Of a DNA stretch of 19,294 nt, positions 1-8,140 are shown one piece after another. Each line of letters starts with the position of its first letter. The stretch's first letter is position 1. Position numbers and translations under genes: made by a program. The stretch is taken from positions 1-19,294 of the forward strand of contig JAJFGK010000149.1 in assembly GCA_021776195.1 (NCBI GenBank), written 5' to 3'. The stretch comes from Kiloniellaceae bacterium (GTDB lineage: Bacteria > Pseudomonadota > Alphaproteobacteria > Kiloniellales > Kiloniellaceae). The notes beneath the pieces were generated by a model. That model made no database searches. It was not told where the DNA came from and saw nothing but the letters and a program-made list of their open reading frames with translations.

Positions 1-753
<753 letters not shown>

Positions 754-793
754 GGCCAAGACAACAACGACCGTACAAGAGGATCGCAGCGGA

Positions 794-1543
794 ATGCTCG
801 AGATCAAGAACCTACACGCCATGGTCGATGGCAAAGAGATCCTGAGGGGCATCGACCTCTCGATCGCCAAAGGCGAGATCCATGCCATCATGGGTCCCAA
901 CGGATCGGGCAAGTCGACCCTCTCCTATGTGCTGACCGGGCGCGAGGGCTACGAGGTCACCGAAGGCGAGGCCCTTTTCGAGGGCAAGAACATCTTGGAC
1001 ATGGAGCCGGAGGATCGTGCCGCCGAGGGCATCTTCCTGGCCTTTCAGTATCCGGTGGAGATTCCCGGCGTGCCCAACACCACCTTCCTCAAGGAAGCGG
1101 TCAACGCGGTGCGCAAGCACAAGGGCGAGCCCGAGCTGGACGCTTTGCAGTTCGTCAAGATGGTGCGCCAGAAGACCAAGGCGCTGGGCATCAACGACGA
1201 GATGCTGAAGCGCGCGGTCAACGTCGGCTTTTCCGGCGGCGAGAAGAAACGCAACGAGGCGCTGCAGATGGCGGTCCTCGACCCGAAGTTCGCGATCCTC
1301 GACGAAACCGACAGCGGCCTCGACATCGATGCCCTGAAGACCGTCGCCGACGGGGTCAATCTGCTGCGTTCCGAGGAGAACGCGCTGCTGGTTATCACCC
1401 ACTATCAGCGTCTCCTGGACTACATCGTGCCCGACAAGGTGCACGTGCTGGCCGGCGGGCGCATCGTTCGCTCCGGCGGCAAGGAACTGGCGCTGGAGTT
1501 GGAGGCGAAGGGCTATGCCGAGTACCTCGGGGCCGCAGCTTAG
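794..1543 (+). CDS. sufC: SufC, ABC-type ATPase of the SufBCD complex
   Basis: A 249-residue soluble ABC ATPase, the usual length for SufC. Walker A is GPNGSGKST (residues 34-42), the Q-loop is around Q85, the signature is FSGGEKKR (146-153), and Walker B with the following D-loop is ILDETDSGLD (168-177). The SGGEKKRNE signature and DETDSGLD are typical of SufC and unlike transporter ATPases. No membrane segments are present. SufC drives conformational change in SufB/SufD during cluster assembly. The ATG is preceded by AAGAGGA (777-783), 10 bases upstream. It lies 40 bases after sufB and 27 bases before sufD, consistent with one transcript. Confidence 0.98.
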   Translation: MLEIKNLHAMVDGKEILRGIDLSIAKGEIHAIMGPNGSGKSTLSYVLTGREGYEVTEGEALFEGKNILDMEPEDRAAEGIFLAFQYPVEIPGVPNTTFLKEAVNAVRKHKGEPELDALQFVKMVRQKTKALGINDEMLKRAVNVGFSGGEKKRNEALQMAVLDPKFAILDETDSGLDIDALKTVADGVNLLRSEENALLVITHYQRLLDYIVPDKVHVLAGGRIVRSGGKELALELEAKGYAEYLGAAA

Positions 1544-1570
1544 TCGTAGCAAGTTTAGGTGAGTGACGTC

Positions 1571-2893
1571 ATGTCGAGTGAACTGAGCGCAATGGACAGC
1601 ATGAAGGCAAGCTTCGAGGCGACGCTGCCGCGTCTGCCCGGGCGCGACCTGCCCTGGATCCAGTCATTGCGCGACGAGAGCTTCGCCCGCTTTGCCGCCG
1701 CCGGCCTGCCGACCCAAAGGGTCGAGAGTTGGAAGTACACCTCCCTGCGCCAGCTCGAGAGGAGCGACATCCACCTGCTCGCCCAGGCGGCCAGCCACGT
1801 CTCGATCGACTGTGCGCCCTCGCTGCTGGCCGACAGCGCCGCGAGCCACAAGATCGTCTTCGTCGATGGCCAGTTCAATCCGGCCCTCTCCAGCCTTCAT
1901 GAGCTTCCCGCCGGCGTCGTCCTCGATAGCCTGGGCTGGCTGCTGGCCAGCGACCCCGCGGCGCTGGAGCCTCATCTGGGCCGGATCGGCTGGGCCGACG
2001 GCCTGCCGATGCACGACCTCAACAGCGCGGTGATGAACGACGGTCTTGCGCTGATTATCGAGCCCGGGCTGGTGCTGCAGGAGCCTATCGAGCTGATTTA
2101 TCTGGGCGGCACCGCAGAGGCGCCGGCGAGTTATCACCCGCGCAACCTCATGGTCCTGGGCGAAGGCGCCCAGGCGACCGTCATCGAGCACCACCGGGGT
2201 CTCGGCGACGGCGCCTACCTGGCCAATCTCTCCACCGAAGTGAAGCTCGGCGACAGGGCCCGGCTGCGGCACTACAAGCTTCAGCACGAAGGCCCCGGGG
2301 CCTTCCATATCGCGACCCTGCAGGGCCGCCTCGGGCGCGCGGCCTCTTACGACGGCTTCACGCTGTCGGTCGGCGCGCGGCTGTCGCGCAACGAGAGCCT
2401 GATCCGGCTGGAGGGCGAAGACGCCCAGTGTCACCTGAACGGCGCCTATCTCATGCGCGGCGAGCAGCACTGCGACACCACCACCGAGATCCGTCACGAG
2501 GTGCCCAAGACGTCCTGCCGCGAGGTCTTCAAGGGGGTCATCGACGACAAGGCCCGGGCGGTCTTCCAGGGCCGCATCGTCGTCGAACGCGACGCCCAGC
2601 AAAGCAATGGCCACCAGTTGTCCAAGGCCCTGCTGCTGTCGGACCGGGCCGAGATCGACCAGAAGCCGGAGCTGGAGATCTATGCCGACGATGTGCTTTG
2701 CAGCCATGGCGCCACCGCCGGCGACCTCGATCACGAGGCGCTCTTTTATCTGCGCAGCCGCGGCATTCCCGAGGATCGCGCCAGACGCATCCTGATCGAG
2801 GCCTTCCTGGGCGAGGCGATCGGTACCATCGCCGCCGAAGGGCTCTGCCCTGCCCTCATGTCCACGGTCGGTCACTGGCTGGCGGACGCCTGA
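1571..2893 (+). CDS. sufD: SufD, Fe-S cluster assembly scaffold partner
   Basis: A 440-residue SufD that pairs with SufB through a right-handed beta-helix core; a helical C-terminal region follows (FYLRSRGIPEDRARR). The CSHGAT motif contains H379, which aligns with E. coli SufD H360, a residue linked to cluster formation at the SufB-SufD interface. The start was set at ATG 1571 because AGGTGAG (1557-1563) sits 7 bases upstream. A GTG at 1559 is in frame and would add four residues, but it lies inside that ribosome site. The stop is followed at once by the sufS ribosome site. Overall identity with SufB is weak, as expected for this paralogue pair. Confidence 0.96.
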   Translation: MSSELSAMDSMKASFEATLPRLPGRDLPWIQSLRDESFARFAAAGLPTQRVESWKYTSLRQLERSDIHLLAQAASHVSIDCAPSLLADSAASHKIVFVDGQFNPALSSLHELPAGVVLDSLGWLLASDPAALEPHLGRIGWADGLPMHDLNSAVMNDGLALIIEPGLVLQEPIELIYLGGTAEAPASYHPRNLMVLGEGAQATVIEHHRGLGDGAYLANLSTEVKLGDRARLRHYKLQHEGPGAFHIATLQGRLGRAASYDGFTLSVGARLSRNESLIRLEGEDAQCHLNGAYLMRGEQHCDTTTEIRHEVPKTSCREVFKGVIDDKARAVFQGRIVVERDAQQSNGHQLSKALLLSDRAEIDQKPELEIYADDVLCSHGATAGDLDHEALFYLRSRGIPEDRARRILIEAFLGEAIGTIAAEGLCPALMSTVGHWLADA

Positions 2894-2904
2894 AGGAGAT
2901 GGAG

Positions 2905-4182
2905 ATGAACTCTGTCATGAGCAATGCCCCCGAGGCGATAGCCGCTGGATCCAACTCCACCCTGGCCTTCGACGTGGCGCGCATTCGCGAGGATTTTCCG
3001 ATCCTCAAGGAACCGATCCACGGCCAGCCGCTGGTCTACCTGGACAATGCCGGCTCGGCCCAGAAGCCGCGCCAGGTCATCAACGCCATGGTCGGGATGA
3101 TGGAGCACGGCTACGCCAACGTGCATCGCGGCAACCATGCCCTGTCGCAGGCCGCGACCGATGCCTACGAGGCGGCGCGCGAAAAGGTCCGGCGCTTCCT
3201 CAATGCCGGCAAGACGCAGGAGATCGTCTTCACCCACAGCGCCACCGAGGCGATCAATCTGGTGGCCCAGAGCTATGGCCAGAAGTTCCTGCAAGCCGGC
3301 GACGAAATTATCCTCTCGGTCCTGGAACACCACGCCAATATCGTCCCCTGGCAGTTGCTGCGCGAGCGCACCGGTATCGCGATCAAGGTGGCGCCGATCG
3401 ACGACGCGGGGAACTTCCTGTTCGAGGAGTTCGAGAAACTGCTGTCGGACAAGACCAAGCTGGTCGCCCTGACCCATGTGTCGAATGCCCTCGGCACGGT
3501 TCTGCCGGTCGCCCAGATCATCCGCGCCAGCCACGCGGCCGGCGCCAAGGTTCTGCTCGATGGCGCCCAGGCGGCCCCGCACCAGGCCCTCGACGTACAG
3601 GCGATGGATGTCGATTTCTATGTCATCGCGCCACACAAGATCTACGGCCCGACCGGGATCGGCGTGCTCTATGGCAAGCAGGATCTGCTGAACGCCATGC
3701 CGCCCTACCAGGGCGGCGGCTCGATGATCCGGCAAGTGACCTTCGAGGAGACCACGTTCCTGGATGCCCCCGAGCGCTTCGAGGCGGGCACTCCGCCCAT
3801 CGTCGAGGCCGTCGGCCTGGGCGCCGCGGTGGACTATCTGGAAGCCATCGGCCTGGAGGCCATCGCCGCCCACGAGGCCGGGCTTTTGGCCTACGGGACG
3901 GAGCGCCTGTCACGGGTGCCGGGCCTGACGATCATCGGCCAGGCGCGGGAAAAGGCCAGCATCCTGTCCTTCACCATGGACTGCGCCCATCCGCACGACA
4001 TCGGCACCATCATCGACCGCGCCGGCGTGGCGGTGCGCGCCGGCCACCACTGCGCCCAGCCGGTGATGGATCGCTACGGGCTGGCCGCCACGGCGCGGGC
4101 CTCCATCGGGCTCTACAACACCCGTGCGGAGATCGATACCCTCGCGGACTCCCTGGGCATGGTGCGGGAGATCTTCGGCTGA
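2905..4182 (+). CDS. sufS: SufS, PLP-dependent cysteine desulfurase
   Basis: A 425-residue type II (NifS group II) cysteine desulfurase that takes sulfur from L-cysteine as a persulfide for the SUF scaffold. The PLP lysine is K245 in APHKIYGPTG, and the persulfide Cys is C383 in RAGHHCAQP. H364 in HPHDIG lies exactly 19 residues before C383. By recalled alignment this is B. subtilis SufS H342, the residue that swaps onto the SufU zinc, whereas E. coli SufS has Tyr there. The start at ATG 2905 is chosen because AAGGAG (2893-2898) is 6 bases upstream; ATG 2899 abuts that site. The frame stays open far upstream inside sufD, but that is a shadow. Its stop overlaps the sufU start by one base (TGATG). 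Confidence 0.97.
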   Translation: MNSVMSNAPEAIAAGSNSTLAFDVARIREDFPILKEPIHGQPLVYLDNAGSAQKPRQVINAMVGMMEHGYANVHRGNHALSQAATDAYEAAREKVRRFLNAGKTQEIVFTHSATEAINLVAQSYGQKFLQAGDEIILSVLEHHANIVPWQLLRERTGIAIKVAPIDDAGNFLFEEFEKLLSDKTKLVALTHVSNALGTVLPVAQIIRASHAAGAKVLLDGAQAAPHQALDVQAMDVDFYVIAPHKIYGPTGIGVLYGKQDLLNAMPPYQGGGSMIRQVTFEETTFLDAPERFEAGTPPIVEAVGLGAAVDYLEAIGLEAIAAHEAGLLAYGTERLSRVPGLTIIGQAREKASILSFTMDCAHPHDIGTIIDRAGVAVRAGHHCAQPVMDRYGLAATARASIGLYNTRAEIDTLADSLGMVREIFG

Positions 4183-4652
4183 TGCTCGACGACCTGCGCG
4201 AACTCTACCAGGAGGTCATCCTGGATCACGGCAAGAACCCGCGGAACTTCCGGCGGCCGGACCACTACGACAAGATCGCCGAGGGCCACAATCCGCTCTG
4301 TGGCGACCAGTTGATCCTGTTCCTCTCGCTCAATGGCCAGGGCCTCATCGAGGAAGTCTCGTTCCAGGGCAAGGGTTGCGCCATCTCGGTGGCCTCTGCC
4401 TCGATGATGACCGAGATCCTCAAGGGCAAGAGCCCGGCCGAGGCGGAGGTCCTGTTCGAGGCCTTTCACCGCCTCTGCACCGACGACGACTTCGATTTGC
4501 TGGATGCCACGGCCATCGACGAGGATGCCTTCGAGCGCCTGGCCGTGCTCGCCGGGGTCAAGCAGTTCCCGATCCGGGTCAAGTGCGCCACCCTGGCCTG
4601 GCACACGCTCCAGGCGGCCCTGGAAGACAAGGCGGAGGTCAGCACGGAATGA
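4182..4652 (+). CDS. sufU: SufU-type zinc-dependent sulfurtransferase (IscU-like fold)
   Basis: A 156-residue U-type protein with the ligands of the SufU/IscU fold: C40 and D42 in NPLCGD, C66 in GKGCAIS and C135 in VKCATLAW. The 69-residue gap between C66 and C135 is longer than the roughly 43 in IscU. That insertion is the hallmark of SufU, which binds zinc and accepts the persulfide from SufS instead of acting mainly as a cluster scaffold. The LPPVK chaperone-recognition motif of IscU is not seen; FPIRVKC is at that place. The gene starts within the sufS stop and its own stop overlaps sufT by four bases, implying stoichiometric coupled translation. No SufE is encoded here, so SufU probably fills that role. 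Confidence 0.94.
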   Translation: MLDDLRELYQEVILDHGKNPRNFRRPDHYDKIAEGHNPLCGDQLILFLSLNGQGLIEEVSFQGKGCAISVASASMMTEILKGKSPAEAEVLFEAFHRLCTDDDFDLLDATAIDEDAFERLAVLAGVKQFPIRVKCATLAWHTLQAALEDKAEVSTE

Positions 4653-5065
4653 GTGAATTCGAAAACCCCTACCTGCCGCTCAGCCACTTCATGCCCGGCG
4701 CCGACAGCGATGTGGAGGAATTCACAGCGCGCACCGGCCAGCCGCTGGCCGAGGGTACGACCGTTGCGTCCGAGGAGGCCGTGATCGAGGCCATGCGGAC
4801 GGTTTACGACCCGGAACTGCCGGTCAACATCTATGACCTGGGACTGATCTATGAACTCGATATCGCCAAGGACGGATCGGCCGCCGTCCAGATGTCGCTG
4901 ACCGCGCCGGGCTGTCCGGTTGCCGGCACCATGCCGGGCATGGTCGCCGACGCCGTGGCCGGTGTCGAGGGTATCGGCGAGGTCCTGGTCACCCTGGTTT
5001 GGGACCCGCCCTGGAACCAGGATATGATGAGCGAGGACGCCAAGCTGGCCCTCGGGTTCTTTTAA
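4649..5065 (+). CDS. sufT: SufT, DUF59/MIP18 family Fe-S maturation factor
   Basis: A 138-residue protein with an approximately 40-residue non-conserved N-terminal extension, then a DUF59 (MIP18) domain. Diagnostic motifs are DPELPVNIYDLGLIY (54-68), TAPGCPVA with the conserved C89, and the DPPW signature near the C-terminus. SufT proteins help deliver or mature Fe-S clusters on client proteins, and in many bacteria the gene sits in the suf operon as it does here. The ATG overlaps the sufU stop (ATGA, 4649-4652), indicating translational coupling. A longer frame runs upstream across sufS and sufU but has no family similarity, so it is not used. Confidence 0.93.
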   Translation: MSEFENPYLPLSHFMPGADSDVEEFTARTGQPLAEGTTVASEEAVIEAMRTVYDPELPVNIYDLGLIYELDIAKDGSAAVQMSLTAPGCPVAGTMPGMVADAVAGVEGIGEVLVTLVWDPPWNQDMMSEDAKLALGFF

Positions 5066-5096
5066 ACACGACGCGACCAACGACGAGGAATGCAGA

Positions 5097-5429
5097 ATGT
5101 TTCAGGCAATGACCTTGACCGATAGAGCGGCGCAGCGCGTGCAAGAGCTGATGGCCAAGAGCGAAGAGCCAGTGCTGGGCCTGCGCGTCGGGATCTCGAC
5201 CCGCGGCTGCTCCGGCCTTTCCTATGTCGTCGAGTACGCCAAGGAACAAAAGGCCATGGAAGACGTGATCGAGGAAAAGGGCGTGAAGATTTTCATCGAC
5301 CCCACCGCGGTCATGTACATCTTCGGCGCCACCATGGACTACGTCGAGGACAAGTTCCATTCCGGTTTCGTCTTCGACAATCCCAACTCCAAGGGCGCCT
5401 GCGGCTGCGGGGAATCCTTCCACGTGTAA
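5097..5429 (+). CDS. sufA: SufA, A-type Fe-S carrier
   Basis: A 110-residue HesB/IscA family protein that carries Fe-S clusters from the SufBCD scaffold to apoproteins. The three cluster-binding cysteines are all present: C38 in RGCSGLSY and C102/C104 in the GACGCGESF tail. The chosen ATG has GAGGAA (5085-5090) 6 bases upstream. Met5 (5109) is a possible shorter start that would begin at the more conserved MTLTDRA. It is the last recognisable suf gene, 31 bases after sufT, and is followed by a multi-hairpin repeat that may mark the transcript end. It could equally be labelled IscA; the operon context favours SufA. Confidence 0.95.
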   Translation: MFQAMTLTDRAAQRVQELMAKSEEPVLGLRVGISTRGCSGLSYVVEYAKEQKAMEDVIEEKGVKIFIDPTAVMYIFGATMDYVEDKFHSGFVFDNPNSKGACGCGESFHV

Positions 5430-5491
5430 GAGTCCGATTCGAATTGAATTTTTTGATTTCAACGACGTACGGACTTGACACTCTTTTCCTG

Positions 5492-5569
5492 TTGTCACCC
5501 TCGGGCTTGACCCGAGGGTCCAGGAATGGCGCAATCCCTGGATTGCCGGGTCGAGCCCGGCAATGACAA
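5492..5569. repeat. Composite palindromic intergenic repeat (cruciform-like)
   Basis: An outer stem TTGTCA (5492-5497) / TGACAA (5564-5569) encloses two perfect 9-bp hairpins with 5-base loops: ACCCTCGGG/CCCGAGGGT (5497-5505/5511-5519) and ATTGCCGGG/CCCGGCAAT (5542-5550/5556-5564). CCAGG/CCTGG (5520-5524/5537-5541) can pair in the centre. The unit is almost symmetric on both strands, as in the small mobile palindromic repeats common between genes in alphaproteobacterial genomes. There is no T tract, so it is not a standard intrinsic terminator, although it may protect or end the suf transcript. A degenerate relative lies at 12168-12224. Confidence 0.8.
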
Positions 5570-5665
5570 AGCTGAGCCCACTTTTCCTATCCCATTGTTT
5601 CTGGGTCGTCAGTTTCGGTCAGGCTCTGAGACCTTGACTGCACCGAGGGGTGAAAGGACGCGGCG

Positions 5666-6700
5666 ATGGCGCGGCAGGTCCCGGTCCTTGACATCGCTGG
5701 CTATATCCGTGCACCCGACAGCGCCGCGGGACAGGAGTTCGTCCGCGCCCTGCGCGAGGCCTGCAGTGGCAGTGGCTTCTGCCAGATCGTGGGGCACCCG
5801 GTCGAACCCGAGCAGAATCAGGCAATCGTCGATGCGGCGCGGGCGTTCTTTGACCTGCCGGTGCGCGAGCGCCAGGACCTCGCCATCGTCAACTCCCCAC
5901 ATTTCCGGGGCTACACCCTCCTGGGCGACGAAAGAACCCAGGGGATCAGCGATTGGCGCGAACAGATCGATTTCGGCGGCGAACTGGCGCCCCGGCCCCC
6001 GAAGCCCGGCGACCCGCCTTGGCAGCGTCTGCGCGGTCCCAATCAGTGGCCGCCGGGCCTGCCGGCCATGAAGGACACGGTTCTCGATTGGATGCGGGCA
6101 ATGGAGGGGCTCGGCCTGGCCGTCGGCCGCGCCCTCGCCCAAGGCCTGGGGCAGCCCGCCACCTATTTCGAGCAATACTTCCTGCCCGAAGGCGACGCAA
6201 AACTGAAGCTCATCCGCTATCCAGCCCAGGACCGAACCAGGGAAACCGGACAGGGCGTGGGCCTGCACCAGGACTCCGGTTTCCTGACCTTCGTGCTACA
6301 GGACCGGGTCGGCGGACTTCAAGTCCAGATGGGCGACGACCTGGTCGGTGTCACGCCCCTGCCCGGCGCCTTCGTCCTGAACCTCGGCGAAATGCTGCAA
6401 GCGGCGACCGGCGGCTATCTGCGTGCCACCAAACACCGCGTGGCCAGTCCGCCGGCCGGCGTCGAGCGCCTCTCCATCGCCTACTTCCACAACCCGCGGC
6501 TGGAAGCCACCTTGAAGCCCATGACCCTACCGGCCGACTTGGTCACCGGCGACTTCGACCTCCAGGACGAAGACCCCAAAAACAGGATCTTCACGACCTT
6601 TGGGGAAAACCAGCTCAAGCTGCGCCTGCGCTCCCATCCCGACGTCGCCCGCGCCCACTACGCGGACCTGCTCGATCCTGTCTCGGGCGTGGACTCGTAG
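5666..6700 (+). CDS. 2OG-Fe(II) oxygenase, isopenicillin N synthase-like superfamily
   Basis: A 344-residue non-haem iron dioxygenase of the DIOX_N plus 2OG-FeII_Oxy type. The N-terminal helical domain (about 5-120) includes the family pattern ARAFFDLPVRER. The iron ligands H201 and D203 (LHQDSG) and H257 (ATKHRV) are present, as is the R268-L-S270 motif (ERLSIAYF) that binds the 2-oxoglutarate carboxylate. R-x-S means most likely an oxoglutarate-dependent enzyme, but the substrate cannot be told from sequence; relatives act on amino acids, alkaloids, gibberellins and ethylene precursors. AAAGGA (5653-5658) precedes the ATG by 7 bases. It is separated from sufA by 236 bases with a repeat, so it is likely its own unit. 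Confidence 0.9.
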   Translation: MARQVPVLDIAGYIRAPDSAAGQEFVRALREACSGSGFCQIVGHPVEPEQNQAIVDAARAFFDLPVRERQDLAIVNSPHFRGYTLLGDERTQGISDWREQIDFGGELAPRPPKPGDPPWQRLRGPNQWPPGLPAMKDTVLDWMRAMEGLGLAVGRALAQGLGQPATYFEQYFLPEGDAKLKLIRYPAQDRTRETGQGVGLHQDSGFLTFVLQDRVGGLQVQMGDDLVGVTPLPGAFVLNLGEMLQAATGGYLRATKHRVASPPAGVERLSIAYFHNPRLEATLKPMTLPADLVTGDFDLQDEDPKNRIFTTFGENQLKLRLRSHPDVARAHYADLLDPVSGVDS

Positions 6701-6785
6701 ATCTGAACCGTCCAAGTCGCCCCGAACAATTTCCGGGTTTGCAGGGGGATCGGACGATTGCTAGCGCGTCCCGGAAAGAACAGAA

Positions 6786-6870
6786 ATGTAAAGGCTTCTC
6801 CGACACACGCTGCCAAACGCAAAGCGCCGAATGCTCATCGCGACGGCGCGTGTCCGACAACCCTTTACAT
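6786..6870. repeat. 85-bp imperfect inverted repeat between convergent genes
   Basis: The element is bounded by perfect ATGTAAAGG (6786-6794) and CCTTTACAT (6862-6870). Behind these the arms stay similar for about 25 bases with scattered mismatches (CGACACACGC on the left against GACACGCGC read from the right). An alternative inner stem, GCGCCG (6824-6829) / CGGCGC (6844-6849), also exists. It lies between the ends of two convergent genes (6700 and 6880), so it may act as a bidirectional terminator. The long loop and diverged arms look more like a small non-coding repeat or MITE remnant. Confidence 0.6.
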
Positions 6871-6879
6871 TGTGCGCCA

Positions 6880-7284
6880 TCAGCCAGATCGAATTTCTTC
6901 CTCAAAACCTTCTCTGTCAGCTTTGATTTTGTCTAGCGTCGCCTGGAGCGCCTGCGGTCGCTGATCATGTTTGCCGCCCCAGAGAATGATCTCAACAATT
7001 ATTGACGCAAGATCACGGCCTTTCCCCGTGAGTGCGTAAGTGAAACTCCGTCGGTTTTCGGGGGAGCGTGTCTTGGTGATGATGCCCTCGGCTTCCAGAT
7101 GTCTGAGCCGGTCGGAAAGAACGTTCGTCGCAATGCCCTCATCGATCTCCAGGAACTCCCCAAATGTCTTTTTGCCTTTCAGCATCATTTCCCGAATGAC
7201 CAGCAAGCTCCATCGGTCCCCGAACGTGTCCAAACCGAATGCGATTGGGCATCCGGACTGACGCATCTTGTTTTCGCTTCTCAT
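6880..7284 (-). CDS. HxlR/DUF24-family transcriptional regulator
   Basis: A 134-residue winged-helix protein of the HxlR (DUF24) group, which act as dimers and often sense electrophiles or redox stress. The family block is clear: SGCPIAFGLDTFGDRWSLLV (residues 10-29), then GEFLEIDEGIATNVLSDRL and LEAEGI covering the recognition helix and wing. C12 is the conserved N-terminal Cys that several members use as a thiol sensor (YodB, HypR). A shorter start at Met7 is possible; neither start has a strong ribosome site. It is divergent from the exported YdhR-like gene, and two matching palindromes lie in the shared promoter region, so it probably controls that gene and itself. Base composition is more AT-rich than in the flanking operons. 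Confidence 0.93.
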   Translation of the reverse strand: MRSENKMRQSGCPIAFGLDTFGDRWSLLVIREMMLKGKKTFGEFLEIDEGIATNVLSDRLRHLEAEGIITKTRSPENRRSFTYALTGKGRDLASIIVEIILWGGKHDQRPQALQATLDKIKADREGFEEEIRSG

Positions 7285-7302
7285 CTGGGCACCGTAAAAA
7301 AG

Positions 7303-7361
7303 TTACTTGTAAAAAGCAAGTTATCATCCTAAATGGCCTTTAACTTGCAAAACGCAAGTCT
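7303..7361. promoter_or_regulatory. Two tandem ACTTG-N7-CAAGT palindromes, probable HxlR operators
   Basis: Site 1 is 7305-7321 (ACTTGTAAAAAGCAAGT) and site 2 is 7343-7359 (ACTTGCAAAACGCAAGT). They match at 15 of 17 positions and their centres are 38 bp apart. Both lie in the 115-bp divergent region between the HxlR gene and the exported YdhR-like gene. HxlR/DUF24 dimers are known to bind short AT-centred inverted repeats in such places. The -10/-35 elements are not clear enough to assign. Confidence 0.78.
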
Positions 7362-7399
7362 TTCATCGACATCCTCGATGCGCCAGTTAGGAGAGCAGA

Positions 7400-8140
7400 A
7401 TGAACAGCAAAGTCAAAATCGCGACGCCCGAAGCCGGAGGTGAACTGACTCGGCGCAGCGCACTGGGCAAGGCGGCGGCGGCCGTGGGGGGACTTCTCGC
7501 CACGGCTTATGGCGTTCCAGCCTTAAGCGCCCAAACCCAACTGTCTTCAAAGCAAAGCACTATGTCACCCAAAGCATTCGTCTACACAGAGCTTCAAATA
7601 TCGGTTCCGTTCGAAAATGCGCCGTGGAAACAAGTCAACGCCGCGATCAAGGAGCAGCCAGGGTTCATCGATAAGACCTGGCTATCGGGCGTGCATACAA
7701 ACTCGCTTGGCGGGATCTACACGTTCGACAGTATCGAAAACGCCCAGAAATTCGTAACAGGCTACTTCCCCAAGGAAGCGGGTGGATTTGGAGCAGCGCA
7801 CAACACGCGAGTTTTCGACGCCACGATCGTGAAGGACGCCAGTCTGGGCATGAAATCTCCACACTTCGGCATCCCGCCTTCAAAGAAGCCCGGAGCCTTT
7901 GTCTACACAGAAGTGCAGGTGAACCTGCCTTTCGCGGACGCGCCATGGCAGGAGCGCAACCAGATCCTGAAGCGCCAACCTGGGCTCATTGCAAAGACAT
8001 GGCTGAGCGGTCTCCATACGAACACCATCGGCGGGATTGATGCCTTCGACACCGTCGAGACCGCCGGAGCCTTCGCTTTGCAGACGTTCCCTGAAACCGC
8101 AAAAAAAGATGAATGCTGCGTTCTACACGCGGGTTTTTGA
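7400..8140 (+). CDS. Tat-exported protein with two tandem YdhR-like (ABM fold) domains; frameshifted near 3' end
   Basis: The N-terminus has a twin-arginine signal: TRRSAL with R18/R19, a hydrophobic Ala/Gly/Leu stretch (25-43) and a likely cleavage site after ALSA44. Two similar domains follow, with a 107-residue period (Y62 and Y169 in FVYTE). Each carries NAPW/DAPW, QPG, KTWLSG and the HTN..GGI core that resembles the putative monooxygenase YdhR (dimeric alpha/beta barrel superfamily). Two fused copies could form the usual dimer barrel in one chain. The frame ends early at 8140; removing one A from the 8101-8107 A7 run lets domain 2 continue to 8195 with FYTRVFDASL, matching NTRVFDATI of domain 1. 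AGGAGAG (7389-7395) precedes the ATG. Enzymatic activity is unproven. Confidence 0.85.
   Translation: MNSKVKIATPEAGGELTRRSALGKAAAAVGGLLATAYGVPALSAQTQLSSKQSTMSPKAFVYTELQISVPFENAPWKQVNAAIKEQPGFIDKTWLSGVHTNSLGGIYTFDSIENAQKFVTGYFPKEAGGFGAAHNTRVFDATIVKDASLGMKSPHFGIPPSKKPGAFVYTEVQVNLPFADAPWQERNQILKRQPGLIAKTWLSGLHTNTIGGIDAFDTVETAGAFALQTFPETAKKDECCVLHAGF

Noticed and set aside
1664..2875. 403-residue minus-strand frame opposite sufD
   Set aside because: GC-rich antisense shadow of a clear sufD gene; composition-driven, with no recognisable domain.
2428..2904. Upstream extension of the sufS frame inside sufD
   Set aside because: It is out of phase with sufD, has no family similarity, and the ribosome site at 2893-2898 fixes the sufS start.
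4124..4648. Upstream extension of the sufT frame through sufU
   Set aside because: Out of phase with sufU; the ATGA overlap at 4649 and the DUF59 family length support the shorter protein.
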